From Planctomycetota bacterium (GTDB lineage Bacteria > Planctomycetota > UBA8742 > UBA2392): a stretch of DNA of 64,000 bases. Below are positions 40,323-47,971 of this stretch, one piece after another. Numbering within the stretch: position 1 is the stretch's first letter; each line of letters opens with the position of its first letter. The stretch lies in contig JAGQRH010000014.1 in the NCBI GenBank assembly GCA_020425605.1, forward strand, positions 1 to 64,000, in the 5' to 3' direction. A program made the position numbers and the translations under genes. The notes under the pieces were generated by a model. It searched no databases. It saw only the letters and a program-made list of their open reading frames with translations, and had not been told where the DNA came from.

Positions 40323-41261
40323 ATGAATCGGATTCTGATGGCAGGCGTTGCGACGCTCGCGTTCTGCGCGATGTTCACTTCGCCCGTGGTCGCGGACAAG
40401 GCAGACGGCAGCAGCAAGGCAACACCGGTGGCAGAAGCACTGCCCGCGCCGGATGCGCTAAAGATCAACGACGGTGAAGCCGAAGGCCACAAGCGTCCGA
40501 TTGACGTTTACAAGAAGGCCGTCAAGGCATCCAAGGCCGGAGACCTCGAGGCTCTGAAGAGCTGCTTTGAGGAAGACAGCCGCGAGTACATGGACAACGA
40601 CAGCTACGAGAAGGACGGCGACAAGGAACTGACCTACGCCGGACTGCTCGCGAAGATCCTCAAGAACTACAGCGAAGATGCGGTTGAGCGCGCCCAGGGC
40701 CGCGTCGGCTACTACGCCGTCATCGCGGTCAAGAATGGCGAGGCAGCCAACCTGATCCGCTGCAAGTGCATCGGCAAGTGGGACGACGAAGCGGGTGGCT
40801 ACGCACACCGCAACTGGTACCTTGCGACCTACAACGCCGATGACTACCGCCTCGATTACAACGCCCCGGGCGTCAAGGAAATCCGCGACGCGATCGAGAA
40901 GGGCGACGTCGCCAAGCTCAAGGAACACCTGTCCGAGTCAGAAACCCCGGCGCTGGAACTGATCAGCGGCGTGGAAGAAGGCATCGACGGCTATGCCCTG
41001 CTGCTGAAGCGTCTCAAGAAGCTTACGGCATCAGAGGCCAAGCCGACCATCATCCTCAATGACTGGAACTCAAGCCTCGCGTACTGGTTCCACACCGACA
41101 AGGAAGACAAGTTCATCGTCCTGCACTTCAGCACCGCATACGAAAACTGGGACATGGACAAGCGCTTCACCAAAGTCGAAATCGCCATCACCGACACCAA
41201 TGGCTTCATGAAGTCGGCCGGCGACAAGTTCCAGGAGTTCGTGGGCGACTGGGACTGGTAG
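40323..41261 (+). CDS. Secreted protein with two internal repeats, unknown function
   Basis: The 312-residue product has a signal peptide (NRILMAGVATLAFCAMFTS). The mature part contains two similar units: VKASKAGDLEALKSCFEED (about 57-75) and IRDAIEKGDVAKLKEHLSE (about 187-205). Each is followed by about 90 residues with aromatic strands. The unit resembles an NTF2-like or DUF4878-type fold with its KxGD-LxxLK start, but no catalytic residues are evident. A good promoter and a terminator bracket it as a single-gene unit. Confidence 0.7.
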   Translation: MNRILMAGVATLAFCAMFTSPVVADKADGSSKATPVAEALPAPDALKINDGEAEGHKRPIDVYKKAVKASKAGDLEALKSCFEEDSREYMDNDSYEKDGDKELTYAGLLAKILKNYSEDAVERAQGRVGYYAVIAVKNGEAANLIRCKCIGKWDDEAGGYAHRNWYLATYNADDYRLDYNAPGVKEIRDAIEKGDVAKLKEHLSESETPALELISGVEEGIDGYALLLKRLKKLTASEAKPTIILNDWNSSLAYWFHTDKEDKFIVLHFSTAYENWDMDKRFTKVEIAITDTNGFMKSAGDKFQEFVGDWDW

Positions 41262-41276
41262 TCAGAGTGAATCACG

Positions 41277-41309
41277 AAAGAGCCCGCCAGCCGGCGGGCT
41301 CTTTTCATT
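41277..41309. terminator. Terminator between convergent genes
   Basis: AAAGAGCCCGCC / GGCGGGCTCTTT perfect arms with loop AGCC, followed by TCATTT on the plus strand. Confidence 0.8.
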
Positions 41310-41336
41310 TGGGGAAAGCGGGAAAGGCCCAGCGCA

Positions 41337-42431
41337 TTAATCTTGCGGCTTGCCCGTGGTCAGTTTGGGGCGGGTCTTCGGCGAGATGTCGGGCATGTCG
41401 TCATCATCGTCTTGATTGCCGGTCGGTTGGGATGCGGGCGTCGTGGGCTTCTTGACCTTGGGCGCGATCACGATTCCGAGCAATGCGAACAGCAAGCCGC
41501 CGAGCATGGTGTATGCGCCGGGGGCGAGCGTCGCGATCATGGCGCTTGTGTCGTATTGGCCGATGGATAGCCCATCGGACGCGATGAAGGAATCGACCGG
41601 CTCCCGCAGTGCGATGTAGACAACCCCCAGGGCCAGCAAGGGTGACAAGGCCGCGAGGATTCGAATCCACCAGTGGCTCTTGCCTTTGCCCGCGCTGCGC
41701 AGCTCGTCGATGATTGCGTAAAGCGCGAGTACCGGCACGAGGTAGAGCGCGAACATCACCAACGCGTTGTTCGGCGTGGAATGCAGGGCTTCGACGATCG
41801 CGTTGTCGGGATACAGCCCTTCCAGGCGGATTGCAGCGGCCACATCGGCAGCACGCCAACCAAGCTCAAAGCCGGCGACACTGCCTTCAAACTGGGGCAG
41901 CCCGATGTTTGCCCACGGCAGGAAGAACCCGACGATCAGCGCCAGCGCGCCGAGCATGAACACGAAATTCCAGCGCCGCGTCTTGGGCCCCTCGGGAATC
42001 GCGCGCGTCTTGCCGATGCGGGTTGCCCCCTTCGGCAGGCCGGGCGGCGCCTTCAGCCCGCCCGGCAGCTTGCCCGCGGGGAGTTTGCCGCCGGGCAGCT
42101 TGACGTCCGGCTCGGGCTCCGGTTTGCGTTGTGCCGTGCGGGTGGCAGGCTTGGCGCTGCTGATCTTGGCCGTGTCGGACGGTACGTTCACTTTGCGGAT
42201 CGCGCCCTTTGGCAGCGCGCTCACGCTCTTGGTGGGGCGATTGGCGGGCAGGATTTCGGTCGGCGCGTTGCGCAGCTTGCGCATCTGCGCGGTGTCTTCG
42301 AGCGACAGTCCGCTGGTGTCGGGCACGGTAACCGGCGTGCCGCATTCCTTGCACTTTACGCGCTTGTTGGCGTTCGCGTCCGCGACGCGGTAGTGCTTGC
42401 CGCAGAATGGACAGTTGAACTCGATCGGCAT
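41337..42431 (-). CDS. Zinc-ribbon multi-pass membrane protein
   Basis: The ATG at 42431 is chosen (IEFNCPFCGKHYRV begins the zinc ribbon). Two CxxC pairs (CPFC and CKEC) are 20 residues apart. A long Pro/Lys/Gly linker follows, then four membrane helices (about 175-195, 240-258, 275-295, 320-345). These include FMLGALALIVGFFLPW and MLGGLLFALLGIVIAP. A cytoplasmic zinc ribbon fused to a small membrane domain resembles the protein at 362 in layout, though the membrane part differs. Function unknown. Confidence 0.7.
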   Translation of the reverse strand: MPIEFNCPFCGKHYRVADANANKRVKCKECGTPVTVPDTSGLSLEDTAQMRKLRNAPTEILPANRPTKSVSALPKGAIRKVNVPSDTAKISSAKPATRTAQRKPEPEPDVKLPGGKLPAGKLPGGLKAPPGLPKGATRIGKTRAIPEGPKTRRWNFVFMLGALALIVGFFLPWANIGLPQFEGSVAGFELGWRAADVAAAIRLEGLYPDNAIVEALHSTPNNALVMFALYLVPVLALYAIIDELRSAGKGKSHWWIRILAALSPLLALGVVYIALREPVDSFIASDGLSIGQYDTSAMIATLAPGAYTMLGGLLFALLGIVIAPKVKKPTTPASQPTGNQDDDDDMPDISPKTRPKLTTGKPQD

Positions 42432-42493
42432 TGGGCGACCAATTGAAGGGCACAACGATTATCGCGCATCGAAGTCGCCAAGGCCACCCCTGA

Positions 42494-42958
42494 CTACGCG
42501 GTGGCCTGCAGGGCTTCCAGCACCTTTTCGGCGTGGCCGTCGACGCGGACCTTGGACCAGATCTTGGCGACTTTGCCCTTTGGATCGATCAGGTAGGTGC
42601 TTCGAATGATTCCCTTGACGGTCCGCCCGTACATCTTCTTTTCGCCGTAGCAGCCGTAGGCTGTGGTAACGGCCTTGTCTTCGTCGGAAAGAAGGGCGAT
42701 GCCGAGCTTGTGCTTCTCTTCGAACTTTTTCTGTGCGGCCACACTGTCGGGGCTGATACCGAGCACTACAGCGCCGGACTTCTCGAACTTCTTCACCAGA
42801 CCGGTGAAAGCAATCGCTTCCTTGGTTCAGCCGCTGGTGTTGGCCTTGGGGTAGGCGAACAGGATGACCCACTTGCCCTTGTAGTCGGACAGCTTGTGCT
42901 TCTTGCCGTCCTGGTCTGCCAGGTTGAACGCGGGCGCTTTGTCGCCTTCCTTCAGCAT
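42494..42958 (-). CDS. Bcp/PrxQ-type peroxiredoxin, predicted selenoprotein (in-frame UGA at residue 44)
   Basis: The gene reads from ATG 42958 (AAGGAG, 6 nt upstream) to TAG 42494, 154 codons. Codon 44 (42829-42827) is TGA. The context is FAYPKANTSG, then TGA, then TKEAIAFTG. This is the peroxiredoxin Q motif YPKxxTPGCTKEA, with the UGA exactly replacing the peroxidatic Cys. The rest of the fold is intact: GAVVLGISPDS, FEEKHKLGIALLSDED and RSTYLIDPKGKVAKIW. Family function is thiol-dependent peroxide reduction. No resolving Cys is present at +5 (Ile instead). A hairpin with loop GGUCU follows the UGA. A nonsense mutation is the alternative, but the intact downstream frame argues against it. 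Confidence 0.85.
42792..42826 (-). promoter_or_regulatory. Putative bacterial SECIS element
   Basis: On the mRNA, 18 nt after the UGA, TTCACC and GGTGAA form a 6-bp stem (42808-42803 and 42797-42792) around the 5-nt loop GGTCT. The loop matches the GGUCU in the E. coli fdhF SECIS loop, which SelB recognises. The distance from the UGA to the loop (24 nt) is within the range reported for bacterial SECIS elements. Confidence 0.7.
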
Positions 42959-42987
42959 TGATGGCTCCTTGTAGGTCTAGACGCCGC

Positions 42988-43016
42988 ACTATAGCTTGCG
43001 TCTTGGAATCGCAAGC
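42988..43016. promoter_or_regulatory. Overlapping divergent -10 boxes with inverted repeat
   Basis: TATAGT (minus strand, 42993-42988) and TATAGC (plus strand, 42990-42995) overlap within CACTATAGC. The perfect repeat GCTTGCG / CGCAAGC (42994-43016) lies directly beside them. The two divergent genes are thus likely to share one control region, with a regulator or mutual exclusion at the -10 boxes. Confidence 0.5.
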
Positions 43017-43024
43017 GAGCAGCC

Positions 43025-45046
43025 ATGTCTGAAGACGTACAAGTGATCAAGGCCGCACCCGCCAAGGGCTACGCACGTCTCAGCCCGGGACTGAGAGCGC
43101 GACTCTCGGACCTGGCGTGCATCGCCGCATGGGTACTGTCACTGGTCGCGATCTTCATGGGCAGCAAGCTCGAGGGCGTGTGGCTGCGCATCCCGGTGCT
43201 GGCGGCGCTGCTGCTGCTGATCCCGGCAGGCTGGTACGTCCATCGCAAGATCGCGCACAAGGCTTCACCGATCCTGAGCGGCGGCGTGGCGTTCGGCATC
43301 CTCGGAGTGAGCGTTCTGACCATGGCGCTGCACCACGCCAGTGGCTGGTGCACGCTGGCCGGCTTTGCTGCGACCGTGGCTGCGCTTGCACTTCGAGGCT
43401 CGGTGGACCGGGCGATCATCCGCGGGCGCGACATCCAGGTAGGAAAACGAAGCGGCGCGGGCTGGGCGTTCGCGCAGGCCGAGAGCCTTGCCGCTGCGCT
43501 GGTGATGGTGCTGCTGGTCTGGCACTTTGGTCTTGAGGCGTTCCGCATCCCGTCCGGCAGCATGGCGCCTACGTTGCTCGGCGATCCGATCACCGGCGAC
43601 CGCGTGCTGGTCGACAAGTTCGTTTACTTCTACCGCGACCCCGCACGCTGGGAGCCGATCGTATTCCGCTATCCGCTCCGCAGGACCGACCCGTACGTCA
43701 AGCGCTGTGTGGCCCTGCCCGGCGAGGAGGTGATGATTGCCGAGGGGGATGTCTACGTGCGCGTGCCCGGCACGGACCGCATCGAGCTGCTTCGCAAGCC
43801 CCCGCGCCAGCGTGAAGTGCTGTGGTTCCCGATCATCGAGAACCTCAGCAGCAACACAGCCTGGGTGAAGAACTTCAAGCGAGACGGCAAAGTCGAGTTC
43901 AGTGACGGCCTGATCTCGCTCGGCGCCGGAGGGGCGATCGTGTTCCCGCGAGGCGAGACCGAAGACAAGCCCGGCAACGTGACAGACCATGACGCCAGCT
44001 TCGGCGCAACCGAGACGCCCAAGGACCGCTACGCCCACCACGTGGTGGGGGACCTGCGCATAAGAGCCGAGCTGGCAATGGAAGAGGGCGGCGAGTGTGC
44101 CATTACGCTGGTGCGCAACGACGACCGCTACGTCCTCGAGCTCCGGCCGGGTGCCGGTGGCTGCAAGCTGTTTCACGTGACGGCAGATGCAAACGCCGAG
44201 CTCGCGGTCGACAAGATCAGCGCCATCCAGCTTGGCACGGACTCCCACGCGGTATCCTATTCGCTTGCGGATGGTGAGCTGGTGCTCGAAGTCGACGGAG
44301 ACGAGCATCTGCGACTGGACGTTGGTACGCCGCTGCTGGACCAGCTTCGGGCGCGTGACAAGCAGGGGCGCATCAATGTTGCCGGTAACGTCGCGCTTGA
44401 GTTGGCCGAGGCTGAGCCCGCAGAAGGCAGGCAAGCGCGAATCGAAATCGCTTGCGGCGAGGGCGCAGGTGCAAGCTTGCGTGTGAACAGCATCGATCGC
44501 GACATCTACTACATCGGTCGTATCCAGGAGTGGATGGACGACCAGCGTGAGCTGCCGTTCCAGGTTGAGCTCGGCGAAGACCAGTACCTCGCCCTCGGCG
44601 ACAACTCGCCCGGCAGCGCCGATTGCCGCTATTGGACGAGAATCACCCTGTTCCTTGACGACGGCACGGAAATCGTCGGCAGCATGGACGAGCCCAGCCA
44701 GCCGGACCTGGTACATCTGCTGGCCAAGGCCGCCGGCGAAAACGACTCGCTGAACGCCTATTTCAGGCTGCGAAGCGTGGCCCACTTTAAGCAGGACGAG
44801 CGCCCCGACGACGCTACCGACGCCGAGCTGGTTGCTGCCGCGCTTGCCAACCTGCAGGCCGCAGGCAAGAGCCAGGGTCGCGCGGCAATCAACTTTTTCA
44901 CCGAGGGCGGAGGGTTCACTCGCGTGGAGCTTGCCCAGATCAAGCATCTGCAAGTCGAGCGCCTGCCGTATGTGGAGCGCAAGCTCTTCGTGGGGCGCCC
45001 ATTCGCGGTATTCCTGAGCCCGCGCGGCATGAAACTAATCGACTAG
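43025..45046 (+). CDS. lepB: Signal peptidase I with large insertion and membrane N-terminus
   Basis: The 673-residue protein has about four N-terminal membrane helices, a predicted catalytic-Ser motif FRIPSGSMAPTLLGD (Ser about 178) and the Lys motif YVKRCVALPGEEV (Lys about 223). The box E motif LGDNSPGSADCRYW appears only near residue 520, because about 280 residues are inserted between the Lys motif and box E. The insert (about 240-500) is beta-rich, with no membrane helix. A C-terminal tail of about 150 residues is also unusual. Type I signal peptidases cleave secretory leader peptides. The expected Ser-Lys dyad and box E are all present, so activity is likely. Confidence 0.88.
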   Translation: MSEDVQVIKAAPAKGYARLSPGLRARLSDLACIAAWVLSLVAIFMGSKLEGVWLRIPVLAALLLLIPAGWYVHRKIAHKASPILSGGVAFGILGVSVLTMALHHASGWCTLAGFAATVAALALRGSVDRAIIRGRDIQVGKRSGAGWAFAQAESLAAALVMVLLVWHFGLEAFRIPSGSMAPTLLGDPITGDRVLVDKFVYFYRDPARWEPIVFRYPLRRTDPYVKRCVALPGEEVMIAEGDVYVRVPGTDRIELLRKPPRQREVLWFPIIENLSSNTAWVKNFKRDGKVEFSDGLISLGAGGAIVFPRGETEDKPGNVTDHDASFGATETPKDRYAHHVVGDLRIRAELAMEEGGECAITLVRNDDRYVLELRPGAGGCKLFHVTADANAELAVDKISAIQLGTDSHAVSYSLADGELVLEVDGDEHLRLDVGTPLLDQLRARDKQGRINVAGNVALELAEAEPAEGRQARIEIACGEGAGASLRVNSIDRDIYYIGRIQEWMDDQRELPFQVELGEDQYLALGDNSPGSADCRYWTRITLFLDDGTEIVGSMDEPSQPDLVHLLAKAAGENDSLNAYFRLRSVAHFKQDERPDDATDAELVAAALANLQAAGKSQGRAAINFFTEGGGFTRVELAQIKHLQVERLPYVERKLFVGRPFAVFLSPRGMKLID

Positions 45047-45082
45047 TCGAGTCCCGCTGCTCGCCGCGAACGGACGGCCGGG

Positions 45083-45088
45083 TATATT
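45083..45088 (+). promoter_or_regulatory. -10 box predicting a leaderless TPR-gene mRNA
   Basis: TATATT followed by CTCGCA and the GTG start (6 nt). No Shine-Dalgarno is present. Confidence 0.5.
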
Positions 45089-45094
45089 CTCGCA

Positions 45095-46222
45095 GTGAAC
45101 GACGAACGTGCTTACCTGTTTCGCCATGCCGTGGTGCGGGATGCCGCCTATAACCTCCTGCCGCCCGGTCAGCGCGCGAGTTTGCACGCCTGGGCGCTGC
45201 GCGGCATCGAACTGTTGTTCGGCGCGGCGGGTTCGGAAGTCGCAGACGAACAGCCGCACGCGATTGACGCGGTCGCCGACCAGCTTGCCCTGCACGCGCG
45301 ATTGGCAGGTGAAGGCTTCCGAGGCGACGAGATTCGCTACACACTCCGCGCGGCTCAGACCGCGACGGAAGCCTATCGACACGACGACGCGCTTCGACTC
45401 TGGGCGCGCTATGCGGAGATCTGTCCGCCCGCCAGTCTACCGCTTTCCCTGCACAGGGCAGCGCTGGCCGAACACCGCCTGCGCGGCGCCGATGCGGCCG
45501 AGCCCATCATGACCCGCGCATTGATTGCCGCCCGCGAGAACGGCGATCGTCGATATGAGGGCATCGTGCTGTCAGATTTTGCCGGGCTAGCCGGCGTGCG
45601 CGGCCGTTACGACGAATCGTGCGACTATTGCCGGCTGGCCTTGGCCATCCACCGGGAGGTCGACAACCGCTGGCATGAAGGGGTCGCGCTCGCTGCGCTC
45701 GGTGCGGGACTTGCGACGGCCGGCGATGCACAGGCGGCCCGGGAAGCCTACGCCGAGGCGCTGCAGATTCACCATGAAGTAGGCAACCGCCGCGGCCGCG
45801 CCACCGTTACCATGAACATCGCCAATCTCGACATGCTGGCCGGGCTGTACGATCAGGCGGATACCGGATACCAGGCAGCGCTGGCGCTGATGCAGGATCT
45901 TGGCGATCAGAAAGGTCTGGCATCTGTCACCCTAAACCGGTCCGAGCTGCTGTACCGCCTGGGACAATGGGAAGAGGCAATCAAGGCGTACGAGCGGGCA
46001 CACATGTACGCAGTTGCCTCGGGCGACAGAAATACCGCTGGTGGTGCCCAGTGCGGGCTCGCCCGCGCTTTGCTGAGTGCCGGGCGTGAGAGCGAGGCCC
46101 GGGCGGCCTGGGCTTTGGGCGTGAAAGCACTCCAGGATGTCGGCAACCAGACATCACTGAGGTGGCAAATCGAGGAAATGAAACAGACGGTCCCGGGCGG
46201 CGCACCGTTCGATGCCTTGTAG
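45095..46222 (+). CDS. TPR protein, apparently the C-terminal part of a larger ATPase/kinase-type regulator
   Basis: The GTG at 45095 is 6 nt after TATATT. The 375-residue protein opens with YLFRHAVVRDAAYNLLP and SLHAWALRGIE. This is the junction usually found after a kinase or AAA-type ATPase module in large regulators, where it precedes TPRs. Here no upstream kinase or ATPase domain is encoded; the gene starts 48 nt after lepB. The rest holds about six TPR units, for example GDAQAAREAYAEALQIHHEV and GQWEEAIKAYERAHMYA. It could be a free TPR scaffold or the remnant of a truncated regulator. Confidence 0.7.
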   Translation: MNDERAYLFRHAVVRDAAYNLLPPGQRASLHAWALRGIELLFGAAGSEVADEQPHAIDAVADQLALHARLAGEGFRGDEIRYTLRAAQTATEAYRHDDALRLWARYAEICPPASLPLSLHRAALAEHRLRGADAAEPIMTRALIAARENGDRRYEGIVLSDFAGLAGVRGRYDESCDYCRLALAIHREVDNRWHEGVALAALGAGLATAGDAQAAREAYAEALQIHHEVGNRRGRATVTMNIANLDMLAGLYDQADTGYQAALALMQDLGDQKGLASVTLNRSELLYRLGQWEEAIKAYERAHMYAVASGDRNTAGGAQCGLARALLSAGRESEARAAWALGVKALQDVGNQTSLRWQIEEMKQTVPGGAPFDAL

Positions 46223-46295
46223 ACCCAACCCCGGGCTTGCGTTGGGCGTTCAATAGGTTCAACATGGGTTTTCCCTGATCGATCCCCGGACGTTG

Positions 46296-47918
46296 ATGAT
46301 GATTCGATTTGCTGTCCTTGCGGCCGTCTTGACCGTTTGCCCGTTTCTGGCCGCGCAGAGTGTCGCCGGTGGCTTTGCTTCCGCTGTCGTCGTAAATCCG
46401 GTTTCAGGCGGGCGATCATTCGCTTTCGCGCCTGACGGGCGCCTGTTCTATACGGAAAACGCCAGTGGCCAGATCATGGTAGTCGACAACCCGACTACCA
46501 CACCCGGTGCACCCAGCGTATTTGCGACGGTCAGTGGCTTCGTTGCGCCGAGTGGCAATGACCTTGGGCTGCACGGGATCGTGCTGCACCCGAATTTTCC
46601 TGTGGCGCCCGGCGACAGCACGAATCGCTTTGTCTACGTGATCCAGTCGACCGGCACGACCGGCGCGCCGCAGCTGATGGTCAAGCGATTCCTGGAGGAC
46701 ACTTCCGCGCTCGGAACTGCCGCCAGCGGCAGCGAAACCACGCTGATCAGCGGCGTGGACATGGGCAGCGCAGGCAACAATTTCGGTGGGCGCATCGTGT
46801 TTGATGCAGCCACAAACATGTTTGTGAGCGTCGGAGACGGCGGTGCTGCGATCAGCCTGGCTGGCGGATTCGCGCAGGACGTCAATGACCGGCGCGGCAA
46901 GGTGCTTCGCTATCAGGCGGATGGAACGATTCCCCTCAGCAATCCGTTCACCAGCAACGCGATGTGGGCGCGAGGGCTGCATAATCCGCGCGGGATGGCG
47001 ATCAACCCGACCACCGGCGACCTGTTCGGCGTGGACACCGGCAACTCGTCCACGGGCGGGCTGGATGAGCTGAACGTGATCATCACCAACTCCAATTACG
47101 GCTGGGACACCAACGGCCTGAGCGGGAACCAGAACGTGACCGGCTACTCAGACCCGGCCTGGGAACTCGGTGCGACCTTTGAGCCAAGCTGCGCTGCATT
47201 CCATCCCGGTGCACTCGGCTCATGGCCGACCGTCGGCTATCGTGGCGGCGTCGTATACCTCGGGAGTGAGGCGGCCACTGGCTCGATTCTCCGCGTGGTA
47301 CTGACGGGCGGCAACGAGCGTACAGGGATCGCGCAGTCCACGTTTGCGGGCAGTTTCAGCGCACCCGTGCGCGACATGCACTTCGGTCCCGACGGCAACC
47401 TGTACGTGCTGACCGATACCGTGCTGTACCGCATCACGTACACGGGTAACACCAGCACTGCAAACCCGGTCGCCAACGCCGGCATTGACCAAACCGTGAA
47501 TGAGGGTGCGACCGTTACCCTTGACGGAAGCGCGAGCAGCGACGCTGACGTATCTGACGTCCTTCGCTACACCTGGAAGCAGGTGGGGGGCAGCACGGTG
47601 GTCAGCATCACCAACCCGACGTTGCAGATCGCCAGCTTCGTTGCACCGCAGGTGACGTTCACGCAGAACTTCACGTTCGAGTTGATCGTGGAAGACGGCA
47701 ACGGCGGCGTCAGTGACGACTTCATTGTCATCACGGTCAACAACACCGGCAACCCCGATGAGAACGGGCCTACAGACTACAACCCTCCAGGCGAAGGCGG
47801 ATGCAGCACGACGGGTGGATCCACCTGGTGGTGGCTGTTCGTGTGCTCAGCGCTGTCGCTGATGGTCACGATACGAATTGTGCGTCATCGCGAGTGCAGT
47901 GAGCGAGTTAGCAGCTAG
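46296..47918 (+). CDS. Secreted PQQ-type sugar dehydrogenase-like beta-propeller with Ig-like domain and C-terminal sorting signal
   Basis: The ATG at 46296 (TTG and ATG alternatives 3 nt to either side) gives a signal peptide (VLAAVLTVCPFLAAQSVA). A six-bladed propeller follows with GRLFYTENASGQI, FGGRIVFDAATNM and AKNPRGMA-like LHNPRGMAINPTTG, as in soluble glucose/sorbosone dehydrogenases. Residues about 390-485 form a PKD/K319-like domain (VTLDGSASSDADVSD). The C-terminus has a Gly/Cys/Ser turn, a hydrophobic segment (WWWLFVCSALSLMVTI) and a basic RIVRHRE, which looks like a surface-sorting tail. Cofactor binding is inferred from the fold. Confidence 0.8.
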   Translation: MMIRFAVLAAVLTVCPFLAAQSVAGGFASAVVVNPVSGGRSFAFAPDGRLFYTENASGQIMVVDNPTTTPGAPSVFATVSGFVAPSGNDLGLHGIVLHPNFPVAPGDSTNRFVYVIQSTGTTGAPQLMVKRFLEDTSALGTAASGSETTLISGVDMGSAGNNFGGRIVFDAATNMFVSVGDGGAAISLAGGFAQDVNDRRGKVLRYQADGTIPLSNPFTSNAMWARGLHNPRGMAINPTTGDLFGVDTGNSSTGGLDELNVIITNSNYGWDTNGLSGNQNVTGYSDPAWELGATFEPSCAAFHPGALGSWPTVGYRGGVVYLGSEAATGSILRVVLTGGNERTGIAQSTFAGSFSAPVRDMHFGPDGNLYVLTDTVLYRITYTGNTSTANPVANAGIDQTVNEGATVTLDGSASSDADVSDVLRYTWKQVGGSTVVSITNPTLQIASFVAPQVTFTQNFTFELIVEDGNGGVSDDFIVITVNNTGNPDENGPTDYNPPGEGGCSTTGGSTWWWLFVCSALSLMVTIRIVRHRECSERVSS

Positions 47919-47971
47919 GGTTTTGCGTCTGAGTTTGATCGCCCGTCGCTTCTGCGGCGGGCGTTTTGCTT

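Noticed and set aside
42494..42796. 100-residue ORF as a stand-alone peroxiredoxin fragment
   Set aside because: It starts at a GTG inside the fold; the upstream 54 codons with the UGA complete the domain and have the ribosome site.
43265..44953. 562-codon minus-strand frame across lepB
   Set aside because: The plus strand carries the full signal peptidase motifs; the opposite frame has no domain signature.
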